A stretch of 64,000 nucleotides of DNA. It comes from Rhodobacteraceae bacterium UBA6213 (GTDB lineage Bacteria > Pseudomonadota > Alphaproteobacteria > Rhodobacterales > Rhodobacteraceae). Positions within the stretch are counted from its first letter, which is position 1. The number at the start of each line of letters is the position of its first letter. The DNA lies in NCBI GenBank assembly GCA_002421605.1, contig DISJ01000001.1, forward strand, positions 62,001 to 126,000, read 5' to 3'. This document shows positions 9,011-17,755 of the stretch, piece by piece. The position numbers were made by a program, and so were the translations under genes. Below the pieces are notes generated by a model. That model worked only from the letters and a program-made list of their open reading frames with translations. It was not told where the DNA came from and made no database searches.

Positions 9011-9754
9011 ATGACCAAACAGCTGATGATCTACGAAAACGCCGTGCCCGTTTCGGCAGACGCACACCGGGATGTCGCCGTGCGGCAAGGCGCCAGCTTC
9101 AGCTTTGCCGCCGCCCTGAACTCTGTCCCGCTTGTGGTGGCAGAGTTTGAGAAGGCGGCGGCAGAATACCCGATCGTGTTTGCGGGCGAGGGCGCAGACC
9201 TTACGCCTGCCGCGGTGGTCGGGCTTCGGGCCGACGAGAACCTTTGTGTAACCGCCAACGGCAGCTGGGATGGTGACTATGTGCCCGCTTTCCTGCGCCG
9301 CTATCCGTTTGTTTTTGCGAACGGTGCGGAAGAGGGAACCTTCACCCTGTGCATCGACAGCGCGTTTGAGGGTGTGAATGAAAACGGCAAAGGCGAGCGT
9401 CTGTTTGACAGCGAGGGCAACCGCACCCAGTACCTTGGCACCATGCTGCAATTCGCGTCTGACTATCAGTCGCAACACGCGATTACGCGAGCCTTCACCG
9501 ACCGGCTGCGCGAACTGGACCTGCTTGAACCGGCTACCGCTACTGCCACGCTACCCGACGGCTCGCGCCTCTCACTTGGCGGGTTCCTGCGGGTCAGCCC
9601 CGAGCGGCTTGCGAATCTTGACGATGTGGCAGTGCTAGACCTATTCCGCACCGGCTTTCTATCCGTCATTCATGCGCATATCGCGTCGATGTCGCAGCTT
9701 TCGCGCCTGCTGACCCGCGCCGAGAGGCGCGAAGCCGAGCGCAAGGGCGCCTGA
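9011..9754 (+). CDS. SapC family protein (paralogue 2)
   Basis: 247 residues. It opens KQLMIYENAVPVSADAHRDV, a typical SapC-family start, and carries PAFLRRYPFVFA followed by LCIDS, equivalent to the PAYLRRYPF / LCIDD block of paralogue 1. The C-terminus is charged (RAERREAERKGA). The start is the ATG preceded by GGGGA with good spacing; an earlier in-frame ATG at 8903 would add 36 residues with no family match. No signal peptide. The two paralogues share layout but are clearly diverged, suggesting an old duplication or separate acquisition. Confidence 0.8.
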   Translation: MTKQLMIYENAVPVSADAHRDVAVRQGASFSFAAALNSVPLVVAEFEKAAAEYPIVFAGEGADLTPAAVVGLRADENLCVTANGSWDGDYVPAFLRRYPFVFANGAEEGTFTLCIDSAFEGVNENGKGERLFDSEGNRTQYLGTMLQFASDYQSQHAITRAFTDRLRELDLLEPATATATLPDGSRLSLGGFLRVSPERLANLDDVAVLDLFRTGFLSVIHAHIASMSQLSRLLTRAERREAERKGA

Positions 9755-9845
9755 TCTAAGTTGCGGGGGGCGGCGCGTTGCCGCCTCCCACCAGCATTTG
9801 CGTCCAGCGCCGTGCCGGGGCGCCAAACGTGCGCGCGCCACCGCT

Positions 9846-11027
9846 TTACTTCGGCTCCGGCGCTTTTTGTGGCCGCCCCATCAGCATCAGCCCAACAAGC
9901 CCCAACGCCGCACAGGCAGCGCCCGTGGTAAAGGTGGCCACGGCCCCGAACTCGGCCCAAAGCACGCCCGCAAGCCCGTTTGCGGCCAGTAGCACGACTC
10001 CGGTAACCAGGTTGAACACACCAAAGGCCGTTGCTCGCAAGCGGCTGGGTGCCGCCGATGCCACCTCGGCCGCAAGCAGGCCCTGCGTCAGCGCCATGTG
10101 CAGCCCCCAAAGCGCCACACCCACCGCAACGCCCCAAAGCCCGGGCGCGAAGGCCAGCGCCAGATCGGCCAACACCAACACCACAAAACCCAGTGTCAGT
10201 AACCCGCGCCTGCCGATATGGTCCGACAAGGCCCCCAGCGGCCAGGCCGCAAACGCATAAACCACGTTCATCAGCACCAGCACCAAGGGCGCCAGCGCCA
10301 TCACCAACCCCGCCTCGGAGGCGCGCAAGATCAGGAAAGCTTCGGAAAAGCGCGCCAAGGTCAGCGCAGCGCCAATGCCCACCACCAGCCAGAAACCCCT
10401 GCCGAGTGCCGCAAGGCTCGCGCGGTCAAGCCGGGGTCGCACCGTGACCTCTGCGCGCGCCTCGGGCTCGCGCACATAAATCATCAAGATCGCCACCGCA
10501 GCCAGCGCCGGAATGATTGCCAGCCAGAACACCAGCCGCACATTGCCCGCAAACGCCGCCATCAACGCAATCGCCGCTAGCGGCCCGATAAACGCCCCCA
10601 CCGTGTCCATAGACTGGCGCAAGCCGTAGGCGGCCCCTCGCTGCGCCTCAGGCGCAAGGTCAGCCACCAGCGCATCACGTGGCGCGCCGCGAATACCCTT
10701 GCCCACCCGGTCGGCAACCCGTGCGCCCAGCACCACGCCCGGCACACCGGCCATCGCAAAAAACGGTTTGGTCAGCGCGCTAAGCGCATAGCCTGCAACC
10801 GCCAGCGGCTTGCGCCGCCCCATCCGGTCGCTGAGCATGCCCGAAAACAGCTTGACCGCTGACGCGGTAGCCTCGCCCAACCCCTCGATCAACCCGAGCA
10901 TCGCGGCCGATGCGCCGAGTGTGCCAACCACGAACAGCGGCAAAAGCCCGTGAATCATCTCGGACGAAACATCCATGAACAGGCTCACAAAGCCCAGCGC
11001 CACGATGCCCCTTGGCAGTTTTGCCAT
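9846..11027 (-). CDS. MFS family transporter
   Basis: 393 residues with the twelve-helix pattern of the major facilitator superfamily. The loop between helices 2 and 3 reads GMLSDRMGRRKPL, a clear MFS signature (GxLxDRxGRR), and the second half has the related GALSDHIGRRGLL. RVGKGIRGAPRDALVAD is a motif often seen in Rhodobacterial MFS proteins of unassigned substrate. It starts about 75 bases downstream of pntB on the same strand, beyond a strong hairpin, so it probably has its own transcript. The substrate cannot be told from sequence. Confidence 0.85.
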   Translation of the reverse strand: MAKLPRGIVALGFVSLFMDVSSEMIHGLLPLFVVGTLGASAAMLGLIEGLGEATASAVKLFSGMLSDRMGRRKPLAVAGYALSALTKPFFAMAGVPGVVLGARVADRVGKGIRGAPRDALVADLAPEAQRGAAYGLRQSMDTVGAFIGPLAAIALMAAFAGNVRLVFWLAIIPALAAVAILMIYVREPEARAEVTVRPRLDRASLAALGRGFWLVVGIGAALTLARFSEAFLILRASEAGLVMALAPLVLVLMNVVYAFAAWPLGALSDHIGRRGLLTLGFVVLVLADLALAFAPGLWGVAVGVALWGLHMALTQGLLAAEVASAAPSRLRATAFGVFNLVTGVVLLAANGLAGVLWAEFGAVATFTTGAACAALGLVGLMLMGRPQKAPEPK

Positions 11028-11048
11028 GACCCACCCTGCAAAACGATA

Positions 11049-11075
11049 CGGCCCCGGCCTTGGCAGCCGGGGCCG
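11049..11075 (-). terminator. hairpin terminator downstream of pntAB
   Basis: Ten-base perfect arms CGGCCCCGGC / GCCGGGGCCG with a seven-base loop lie 28 bases after the pntB stop. Read on the minus strand the hairpin is followed by TATCGTTTTGC, a weak T tract. It separates pntAB from the MFS gene. Confidence 0.7.
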
Positions 11076-11102
11076 ATTGGCACGCTACGCCTTCGCGTCG
11101 CC

Positions 11103-12569
11103 TCAGTCGATCATCGGCAGCAGAAGATCGAGCGATTTCTTGGCGTCACCGTAGAACATACGGGTGTTTTCTTTGTAGAACAGCGGGTTCTCGATGCCCG
11201 AGTAGCCCGTGCCCTGACCGCGTTTGGATACGAACACCTGTTTGGCCTTCCAGCATTCCAGCACCGGCATACCGGCGATGGGGCTGTTGGGGTCTTCCTG
11301 TGCGGCGGGGTTCACGATGTCGTTCGAGCCGATCACGATGGCCACATCGGTTGTGGGGAAATCTTCGTTGATCTCGTCCATCTCGAGCACGATGTCGTAG
11401 GGCACCTTGGCCTCGGCCAGAAGCACGTTCATGTGGCCGGGCAAGCGCCCCGCCACCGGGTGGATCGCAAAGCGCACGGTCTTGCCCTTGGCGCGCAGCT
11501 TGCGTGTCAACTCGCTGACCGATTGCTGCGCCTGTGCCACCGCCATGCCGTAGCCGGGGATGATGATGACCGAGTCAGCATCGTTTAGCGCGGCCGCGAC
11601 ACTTTCTGCGTCAATAGCAACCATTTCGCCCGCGATCTCCATCGCCGGTCCAGCCACGTTGCCGAAGCCGCCGAGGATCACGCTGATGAACGAACGGTTC
11701 ATCGCGCGGCACATGATGTAGCTCAGGATCGCACCAGACGAGCCAACCAGCGCACCGGTGACGATCAGCAGATCGTTCGAAAGTGTGAAACCAATCGCCG
11801 CCGCCGCCCAGCCCGAGTAGCTGTTGAGCATCGAGACAACCACCGGCATGTCAGCACCACCGATGCCCATGATAAGATGGTAACCGATGAAGAACGCCAG
11901 CAGCGTCATCAGCCCCAGCGACCAAAGCCCGGCGCCGTTGAAATACATCACCAGCAGCACGACCGAGCCGATAGCCGCCGCCGCGTTTAGGTAGTGCCCG
12001 CCCGGCAGCTTTTTCGCCTTGCCGTCAACTTTGCCCGCAAGCTTGCCAAAGGCGATGACCGAACCGGTAAAGGTAACGGCCCCGATGAACACGCCGAGGA
12101 ACACCTCGACCTTGAGGATCGAAACTTCAACAGCAGTCTTGTGCGCCAACACCTTGGCAAAGCCTGCCAGCGCATTCAGCGCCTCGGCCGCCTCGGGCGT
12201 TCCTGCCGCCATCAGCGCATGAATCCGGCCCAGTTCAAGTTCGGCGTTGAAGCCGATGAACACCGCCGCAAGACCGACAAAGCTGTGCAGCGCCGCTACT
12301 AGTTGGGGCATTTCAGTCATCTTCACACGACCTGCCACAAACCAGCCAGCCGCAGAACCGATCGCCAGCATCACCACCAGAATCGTCCAGCCCATCGTGC
12401 TCAGCACGACTTCAGAGCCGAAGATGGTGGCGAACACCGCCAGCGCCATGCCGACAATGCCATACCAGACCGCGCGTTTTGCGCTTTCCTGTCCCGAAAG
12501 CCCGCCTAGTGCGAGGATAAACAGGATCGCCGCCGAGATATAGGCAGCACTTACGATACCAATCGCCAT
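11103..12569 (-). CDS. pntB: NAD(P) transhydrogenase subunit beta
   Basis: 488 residues, the usual PntB length. The N-terminal ~280 residues are membrane helices (domain II); the C-terminal part is the NADP(H)-binding domain III with the diagnostic [11 protein letters not shown] loop and, near the end, the [16 protein letters not shown] segment. With PntA it forms the inner-membrane proton-translocating transhydrogenase, which uses the proton gradient to reduce NADP+ with NADH. It follows pntA after 16 bases and ends just before a strong hairpin. No key residue appears to be missing. Confidence 0.97.
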   Translation of the reverse strand: MAIGIVSAAYISAAILFILALGGLSGQESAKRAVWYGIVGMALAVFATIFGSEVVLSTMGWTILVVMLAIGSAAGWFVAGRVKMTEMPQLVAALHSFVGLAAVFIGFNAELELGRIHALMAAGTPEAAEALNALAGFAKVLAHKTAVEVSILKVEVFLGVFIGAVTFTGSVIAFGKLAGKVDGKAKKLPGGHYLNAAAAIGSVVLLVMYFNGAGLWSLGLMTLLAFFIGYHLIMGIGGADMPVVVSMLNSYSGWAAAAIGFTLSNDLLIVTGALVGSSGAILSYIMCRAMNRSFISVILGGFGNVAGPAMEIAGEMVAIDAESVAAALNDADSVIIIPGYGMAVAQAQQSVSELTRKLRAKGKTVRFAIHPVAGRLPGHMNVLLAEAKVPYDIVLEMDEINEDFPTTDVAIVIGSNDIVNPAAQEDPNSPIAGMPVLECWKAKQVFVSKRGQGTGYSGIENPLFYKENTRMFYGDAKKSLDLLLPMID

Positions 12570-12585
12570 TTTCCCGATCCTCCGC

Positions 12586-14157
12586 TTACGATTTCTGGAA
12601 CATGGCGAGCATTCGCCGCGTCACGAGGAAGCCACCGAAGATGTTGACCGAGGCGATCATGATCGAGATCGCCGCAAGCACCACCACCAGCCACGATCCC
12701 GAACCAAGCTGCAACAACGCGCCCAGAATGATGATCGACGAGATTGCGTTGGTCACAGCCATTAGCGGCGTGTGCAGCGCGTGGCTGACGTTCCAGATTA
12801 CCGAGAAGCCGACAAAGACCGACAGCGCAAAGACGATCAGGTGCCCCATGAAGCTGGCGGGCGCAAAGGCACCAATCAACAGCATCAAGCCGGTGCCGAC
12901 TGCCAACAGACCGACCTGATTGACGGTCTGTTTTTTGAACAGCGCCACTTCGTTGGCGCGTTTTTCGGCCACCGTCAGTTCCTTGGCCTTTTCTTTCGGC
13001 TTGGCCGCCGCAATCGCCGCAATCTTGGGCGGCGGCGGCGGGAAGGTGATGGCGCCTGCATGCGTCACTGTGGCGCCACGGATCACGTCATCTTCCATGT
13101 TGTGGTCGATCACGCCGTCTTTTTTGGGCGTAAGGTCAGACAGCATGTGCCGGATGTTGTTCGAATACAGCGTGCTGGCTTGCGTTGCCATGCGGCTTGG
13201 AAAATCGGTATAACCGACCACCGTTACGCCATTGGCGCTGACGATCTTTTCGTCAGTCACCGTCAGGTCGCAGTTGCCGCCGCGCTCGGCGGCCAGATCG
13301 ACGATCACCGAACCCGGCTTCATCATCGCCACCATGTCCTCGGTCCAGAGCTTCGGCGCGGGCCGACCCGGAATAAGCGCGGTGGTTATGACGATGTCCA
13401 TTTCGGGCGCCAATTCGCGGAACTTGGCCAGCTGTGCCTCGCGGAACTCGGGCGAAGAGGGGGCGGCGTAGCCACCCGTCGCCGCGCCATCCTGCGCATC
13501 GGCAAAATCCAGATAGACAAAGTTCGCGCCCATTGATTCGATTTGCTCGGCCACCTCGGGGCGCACATCAAAGGCGTGCACGATAGCGCCAAGGCTGACG
13601 GCCGTGCCGGTTGCGGCAAGGCCCGCAACACCCGCACCCACGATCAGCACCTTGGCCGGGGGCACTTTGCCCGCCGCCGTTACCTGCCCCGTGAAAAAGC
13701 GGCCAAAGTTGTTGGCCGCCTCGATCACCGCGCGGTAGCCTGCGATGTTCGCCATCGAAGACAGCGCGTCCATCTTTTGTGCGCGGCTGATGCGAGGCAC
13801 CATGTCCATCGCCACCACGGTGGCGCCTTGGGCATTGGCGGCATCAAGCAATTCCTTGCTTTGCGCGGGATAGAAAAACGAGATCAGGGTCTGGCCCTTC
13901 TGCAACCGTTTCACCTCGGCATCGACCGGGGGTCGAACCTTGACAATCACCTCGGCGGCTTTTGCCAGCGCTGCGGCGGTTTTGACCACCTTCACGCCTG
14001 CCGCCTCGTAAGCAGCGTCCGAGAACCCGGCGGCCGCGCCAGCGCCCGCCTCGATCAGGCATTCATGCCCCAGTTTTTGCAGCTGCGCCGCGCTATCGGG
14101 CGTCATCGCCACACGGGCTTCGCCTTCGATTACCTCTTTGGGTGCGCCTATCTTCAC
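12586..14157 (-). CDS. pntA: NAD(P) transhydrogenase subunit alpha
   Basis: 523 residues, close to the single-chain PntA of E. coli and unlike the split PntAA/PntAB of Rhodospirillum. It starts [19 protein letters not shown], the standard N-terminus of the NAD(H)-binding domain I; the Rossmann loop is [17 protein letters not shown]. An Ala/Lys/Pro-rich linker (after [11 protein letters not shown]) leads into four C-terminal membrane helices (about 418-515). The start is a GTG with GAGGGG seven bases upstream; a longer reading from an ATG at 14211 lacks homology. First gene of the pntAB operon. Confidence 0.96.
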   Translation of the reverse strand: MKIGAPKEVIEGEARVAMTPDSAAQLQKLGHECLIEAGAGAAAGFSDAAYEAAGVKVVKTAAALAKAAEVIVKVRPPVDAEVKRLQKGQTLISFFYPAQSKELLDAANAQGATVVAMDMVPRISRAQKMDALSSMANIAGYRAVIEAANNFGRFFTGQVTAAGKVPPAKVLIVGAGVAGLAATGTAVSLGAIVHAFDVRPEVAEQIESMGANFVYLDFADAQDGAATGGYAAPSSPEFREAQLAKFRELAPEMDIVITTALIPGRPAPKLWTEDMVAMMKPGSVIVDLAAERGGNCDLTVTDEKIVSANGVTVVGYTDFPSRMATQASTLYSNNIRHMLSDLTPKKDGVIDHNMEDDVIRGATVTHAGAITFPPPPPKIAAIAAAKPKEKAKELTVAEKRANEVALFKKQTVNQVGLLAVGTGLMLLIGAFAPASFMGHLIVFALSVFVGFSVIWNVSHALHTPLMAVTNAISSIIILGALLQLGSGSWLVVVLAAISIMIASVNIFGGFLVTRRMLAMFQKS

Positions 14158-14324
14158 CTTAATTCCCCTCGTTCCGAGCGTTTCGTCCACGTGGATACAT
14201 TGGCGGCGCACTCATAGCACCCGCGCTTACGAAGAAACAAGCGCCGCGGCGGCCTTGGCGTGCGACAATGAGCGCGGTGTGGCGATGCTTTGGCATGTAG
14301 CCAGAAACAAGAGCAAGACACCGA

Positions 14325-14777
14325 TCAAAGCCAGCGCCGGGTGCGTGCAGCATAAGCGCGCCAGGCATCGCCAAAGTTCGCCGCGATGCGCGCCTCTTCA
14401 TCACGGATGAAGCGCCATGCGATGAACGCCATGAACGCGGGCACCAAAGGCGCTGCCCAGAGCGCGTGCCAACTGATCAGCAGGCCCAACAGCACCACAG
14501 CATCGGCCAGATAGATCGGATTGCGGCTGAACGCGTAAACCCCGCCGGTTACCAATGCGCTCGGGTCGCGGCGTGGCACAAACGTGGTATGGTGCGCCAG
14601 CATCTGCGCTGCTGCCACCGACATCAGCACAAGGCCCGCAACCACCAACGCCCCGCCGAGCCACTCACCCCCCGGCAGCGCCAGCGGCCAGAGCCGCCCC
14701 AGCGCCCAGCCCGTCGCCGCAAACCCGGCCAACCAGACTGGCGGCAGATCAAGCCATTCGCCCAGGTCCGTCACCAT
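14325..14777 (-). CDS. isoprenylcysteine methyltransferase / PEMT-like membrane protein
   Basis: 150 residues with three or four membrane helices. The segment GGVYAFSRNPIYLADA followed by a helix and RFIRDEEARIAANFGDAWRAYAARTRRW is the C-terminal signature shared by ICMT, PEMT and related membrane methyltransferases (SAM-binding RNPxY region and the ExE...Y..Y..R...W end). The acceptor substrate is unknown. I start at the ATG with AAGGGGG just upstream; a longer frame would extend back into the divergent kynureninase gene and adds a basic segment without family similarity. Divergent from kynU with about 127 bases between start codons. Confidence 0.75.
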   Translation of the reverse strand: MVTDLGEWLDLPPVWLAGFAATGWALGRLWPLALPGGEWLGGALVVAGLVLMSVAAAQMLAHHTTFVPRRDPSALVTGGVYAFSRNPIYLADAVVLLGLLISWHALWAAPLVPAFMAFIAWRFIRDEEARIAANFGDAWRAYAARTRRWL

Positions 14778-14904
14778 TCGCCCCCTTGGTTTTTCACCCC
14801 GTGCCTTCGCTTCCTTGTCACGTCTTGCGCGCGTCAAGGCAAGCCCCCGGGGCTTGCGTCGCGCCGCCGCTAGGGGCAGGCTGAAATACAGGAGGAGTTC
14901 CATC

Positions 14905-16104
14905 ATGAGCACCGATTTTGCCGCCACCCGCACCCTGTTCGACCTGCCCGAAGGGGTGATCTATCTTGATGGCAACTCGCTGGGCCCCTTGCCACGCGCC
15001 GTCGGCGCACGCGTCGCGCACGCGATCAGCGACGAATGGGGCAAGTTGCTGATCGCAGGCTGGAACACGGCAGGTTGGATGGAAATGCCTGCGCGCATCG
15101 GCAACCGCATCGCGCGCCTGATCGGGGCCGAGCCAGGTTCGGTGGTGTTGGGCGATACGCTATCGATCAAGGTCTATCAGGCGCTGGCCTCGGCGCTTGA
15201 TCTGGCAGCGCCAAAGCGCAAGGTTATCTTGTCTGACAGCGGCAACTTCCCCACCGACCTGTATATGGCCGAGGGGCTGATCGCGAGCCTCGGGCGCGGC
15301 TATGTGCTGCGCGTCGTGGCCCCCGACGCGGTAGTGGACGCGCTAGATGACACTGTCGCAGTGATGATGCTGACCGAGGTCGATTATCGCACTGGGCGGC
15401 GGCACAACATGGGCGAACTGACCGCCAAAGCACAGGGGGCTGGTGCCGTAACCATCTGGGATCTGGCGCATTCCGCCGGTGCCATGCCAATTGATCTTGG
15501 CGCTGTGGGGGCCGACTTTGCGGTCGGGTGCACCTACAAATACCTTAACGGTGGCCCCGGCGCCCCGGCCTTCATCTATGTCGCACCTCGCCTTGCAGAC
15601 CGCGTGCGCCCAGCGCTTTCGGGCTGGCTTGGCCATGATGAGCCATTTGCCTTTGCACCCTCGTATCGACCCGGGCCGGGAATTGAGCGGATGCGCGTGG
15701 GCACACCGCCGGTGTTGCAGATGGCCGCACTCGACGCCGCGCTCGATATCTGGGACGAGGTGGATATGGCTGATCTGCGGGCGCGCTCCTTGGCGCTGAG
15801 CGACCAGTTCATCGCCGATGTCGAGGCATGTTGCCCGGTGCTGCAACTTGCCACTCCGCGCGATCACGCCAGCCGCGGCAGCCAGGTCAGCTTTCGCCAC
15901 CCGCAGGGGTACGCAATCATGCAGGCGCTGATCGCCGAGGGCGTGGTGGGCGATTTCCGCGCCCCCGACATTTTGCGCTTTGGCTTCACGCCGCTCTACA
16001 CTTCAACCGAAGATGTGGCGATGGCGGCGGCGGTATTGACGGACGTGATGAGCCAAGAGCTTTGGGATCGGCCCGAATACCGGGTCCGCGCAAGGGTGAC
16101 CTAA
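14905..16104 (+). CDS. kynU: kynureninase
   Basis: 399 residues, usual size. This PLP enzyme cleaves L-kynurenine (or 3-hydroxykynurenine) to anthranilate and alanine. It opens LFDLPEGVIYLDGNSLGPLP, the classic kynureninase N-terminus. Other marks are WNTAGW, SDSGNFPTDLYMAEG, the PLP aspartate segment IWDLAHSAGAMPID and the Schiff-base lysine K212 in YKYLNGGPG. The ATG is preceded by GGAGGAG. No tryptophan 2,3-dioxygenase or formamidase gene is adjacent, so other steps must be encoded elsewhere. Confidence 0.95.
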   Translation: MSTDFAATRTLFDLPEGVIYLDGNSLGPLPRAVGARVAHAISDEWGKLLIAGWNTAGWMEMPARIGNRIARLIGAEPGSVVLGDTLSIKVYQALASALDLAAPKRKVILSDSGNFPTDLYMAEGLIASLGRGYVLRVVAPDAVVDALDDTVAVMMLTEVDYRTGRRHNMGELTAKAQGAGAVTIWDLAHSAGAMPIDLGAVGADFAVGCTYKYLNGGPGAPAFIYVAPRLADRVRPALSGWLGHDEPFAFAPSYRPGPGIERMRVGTPPVLQMAALDAALDIWDEVDMADLRARSLALSDQFIADVEACCPVLQLATPRDHASRGSQVSFRHPQGYAIMQALIAEGVVGDFRAPDILRFGFTPLYTSTEDVAMAAAVLTDVMSQELWDRPEYRVRARVT

Positions 16105-16139
16105 GCGCGACCGCGGCACAAACGCGCCCCGCCCGCGCC

Positions 16140-17303
16140 CTAGTGGCAGTAGTTGTTAGAGGCCGACATGGCCGGGGCGCCCGGCGCCACCGAAATACCC
16201 GCGATCAGATGGCCGACACGCTTGTTGAACACATCGATCAGCGCCAGCTCGCCAACCTCGCCCAGCGGAATATAAAGCTTGCGCCCATCAGCGTCAGACA
16301 CCGCCTGCCCCGGCACACCCTCAAGTGCGACCTCGCCCGCAATAGTCAGCGATTCAAGGTCAATCACCACCGCGCGGCGTTCTTTGGCGCTGACAACATA
16401 GGCGAGCGTTTCAAAGAACCCGGTGGCGATCGAGGTTACATCACCCGGGCCGGGCAAGGTGGCCACCACATCGAACCGGTCGCTGGCGATCACCGAAATC
16501 GTGCGCGATCCGGTATTGGCCACCAGCAAATATTGCCCGTCCGCCGTGCCATAGGCACGCGAGGGGGCATTGCCGAGGTTGATCGTGCGCACCACGCTCC
16601 AGTCGCGCACATCAATCACATAGCCCTTGCCGCCCAGTGCGTCGGTCACCAGCCCCATGCGCCCATCCGGGGTGCGTGTCAGCGCCGACAGATCGACCGC
16701 CCCCGGCACCGCGCCCGCTTCGCGCAGCGAGGCTGGCGCAAGCAGGCTGGCAGTTGCCACGTCAATGCGCCGAATTTCCGCCTCGGTGTCGTCGATCACG
16801 TAAAGCGCCGCGCCATCCGCGCCGAAGGTCATCTTGGCAGGATTGTTCAGGCCCTCGACGATGCCAATCAGCTTGGCGTCGGAAAGATTGATTAGCGCCA
16901 CCTTGCCCGCCTCACCATCGGTCACCGCCAAGCGGCTGCCATCGGGCGAAAGCACCATCAGATTTGGCACGATATCGAGATCAAAGCGCGCCTCGACCGC
17001 ACCGCTTTCCAGATCGACCAGCGCCACCATATGTTCGGCACGGTTGAGCACCACCAGTCGCAACTTGGCAAGCGACACCAGCAACTGATCAGGCACGAAG
17101 GGCAGCGCTAGCGTGCCCACCAGCCGGTCGTCGTTGGCATCGATCACCGCAATCTCGGGGGCGGACTCGTTGGCGATGAACACGTATTTATCAACAGCAC
17201 CAAAGCGCGCCGTGCCTGTAGCGGGTCCAAACTCGCGCCACAGTCCCCATGCCGCAAGCACCGCCAGCGCGACCGCCACCCCGATCCAAAGCATCCTTTG
17301 CAT
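16140..17303 (-). CDS. membrane-anchored YVTN/NHL-type beta-propeller protein
   Basis: 387 residues. One N-terminal hydrophobic helix (MLWIGVAVALAVLAAWGLW) anchors or exports the protein. The rest is repeated blades of about 42 residues with motifs such as YVFIANESAPEIAVID, VALVDLESG and LLVANTGSRTISVI, the YVTN-type propeller fold. No heme-binding CxxCH or catalytic signature is visible. The ATG has GGGGAGG six bases upstream; a GTG seven codons earlier is less likely. It is convergent with kynU, 35 bases away. Such proteins are periplasmic scaffolds or binding proteins; a specific role cannot be given. Confidence 0.75.
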   Translation of the reverse strand: MQRMLWIGVAVALAVLAAWGLWREFGPATGTARFGAVDKYVFIANESAPEIAVIDANDDRLVGTLALPFVPDQLLVSLAKLRLVVLNRAEHMVALVDLESGAVEARFDLDIVPNLMVLSPDGSRLAVTDGEAGKVALINLSDAKLIGIVEGLNNPAKMTFGADGAALYVIDDTEAEIRRIDVATASLLAPASLREAGAVPGAVDLSALTRTPDGRMGLVTDALGGKGYVIDVRDWSVVRTINLGNAPSRAYGTADGQYLLVANTGSRTISVIASDRFDVVATLPGPGDVTSIATGFFETLAYVVSAKERRAVVIDLESLTIAGEVALEGVPGQAVSDADGRKLYIPLGEVGELALIDVFNKRVGHLIAGISVAPGAPAMSASNNYCH

Positions 17304-17755
17304 CTTCGTCCTCCCCTGCCACACCGTTTGGTGCCTGAAAACGCCGCTTCAGACGAGCCGCCAAGGCCGCCATGCAGCACCCTGCCCGCCAGCAGGTCCG
17401 CGTCCGACCTATAGCTGATTATGCAACCGCCAGAACCCACCCTTGGCCCCGAGTCAATCACATACCGGTGAAAGGGCGGAGTTTTTTCTTGCCACATCAA
17501 TTAGATAGATCATTGATGCAGGTTTTTCGCAGGCTGGGCACTGGGGTGAAAGTGCCAACAGGTTCCAAGGGTTGCAACGCACTACTACGCGGGCCGGGCA
17601 ACGTAGCGACGGTCGAAAGGAAAGCTGGCGGGGCAATAGCCGCCGATCAGGTTGTGATCGAGGCACAGAGCAACTGATCTGATTTGGTCCGACAGGTCGC
17701 TGCTAAATTGTCGCTAATCTGGAAACACTTTGTGTCTCGTCCGCCACCCCGCGTG
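17304..17755. other. intergenic region with an inverted repeat
   Basis: About 450 bases with no convincing gene; the small open frames lack ribosome sites. It lies upstream of the propeller gene and downstream of the aldehyde dehydrogenase, both on the minus strand. It is more AT-rich around 17480-17520, where a dyad CATCAAT-N10-ATTGATG occurs at 17495-17518. This is a possible operator for the propeller gene. Confidence 0.5.

Noticed and set aside
12772..13536. Plus-strand frame of 254 codons over pntA
   Set aside because: His/Arg-rich shadow of the PntA coding strand.
17372..17677. Short plus-strand frame in the gap after the propeller gene
   Set aside because: No ribosome site and no recognisable motif; the local AT-richness suits a promoter better.
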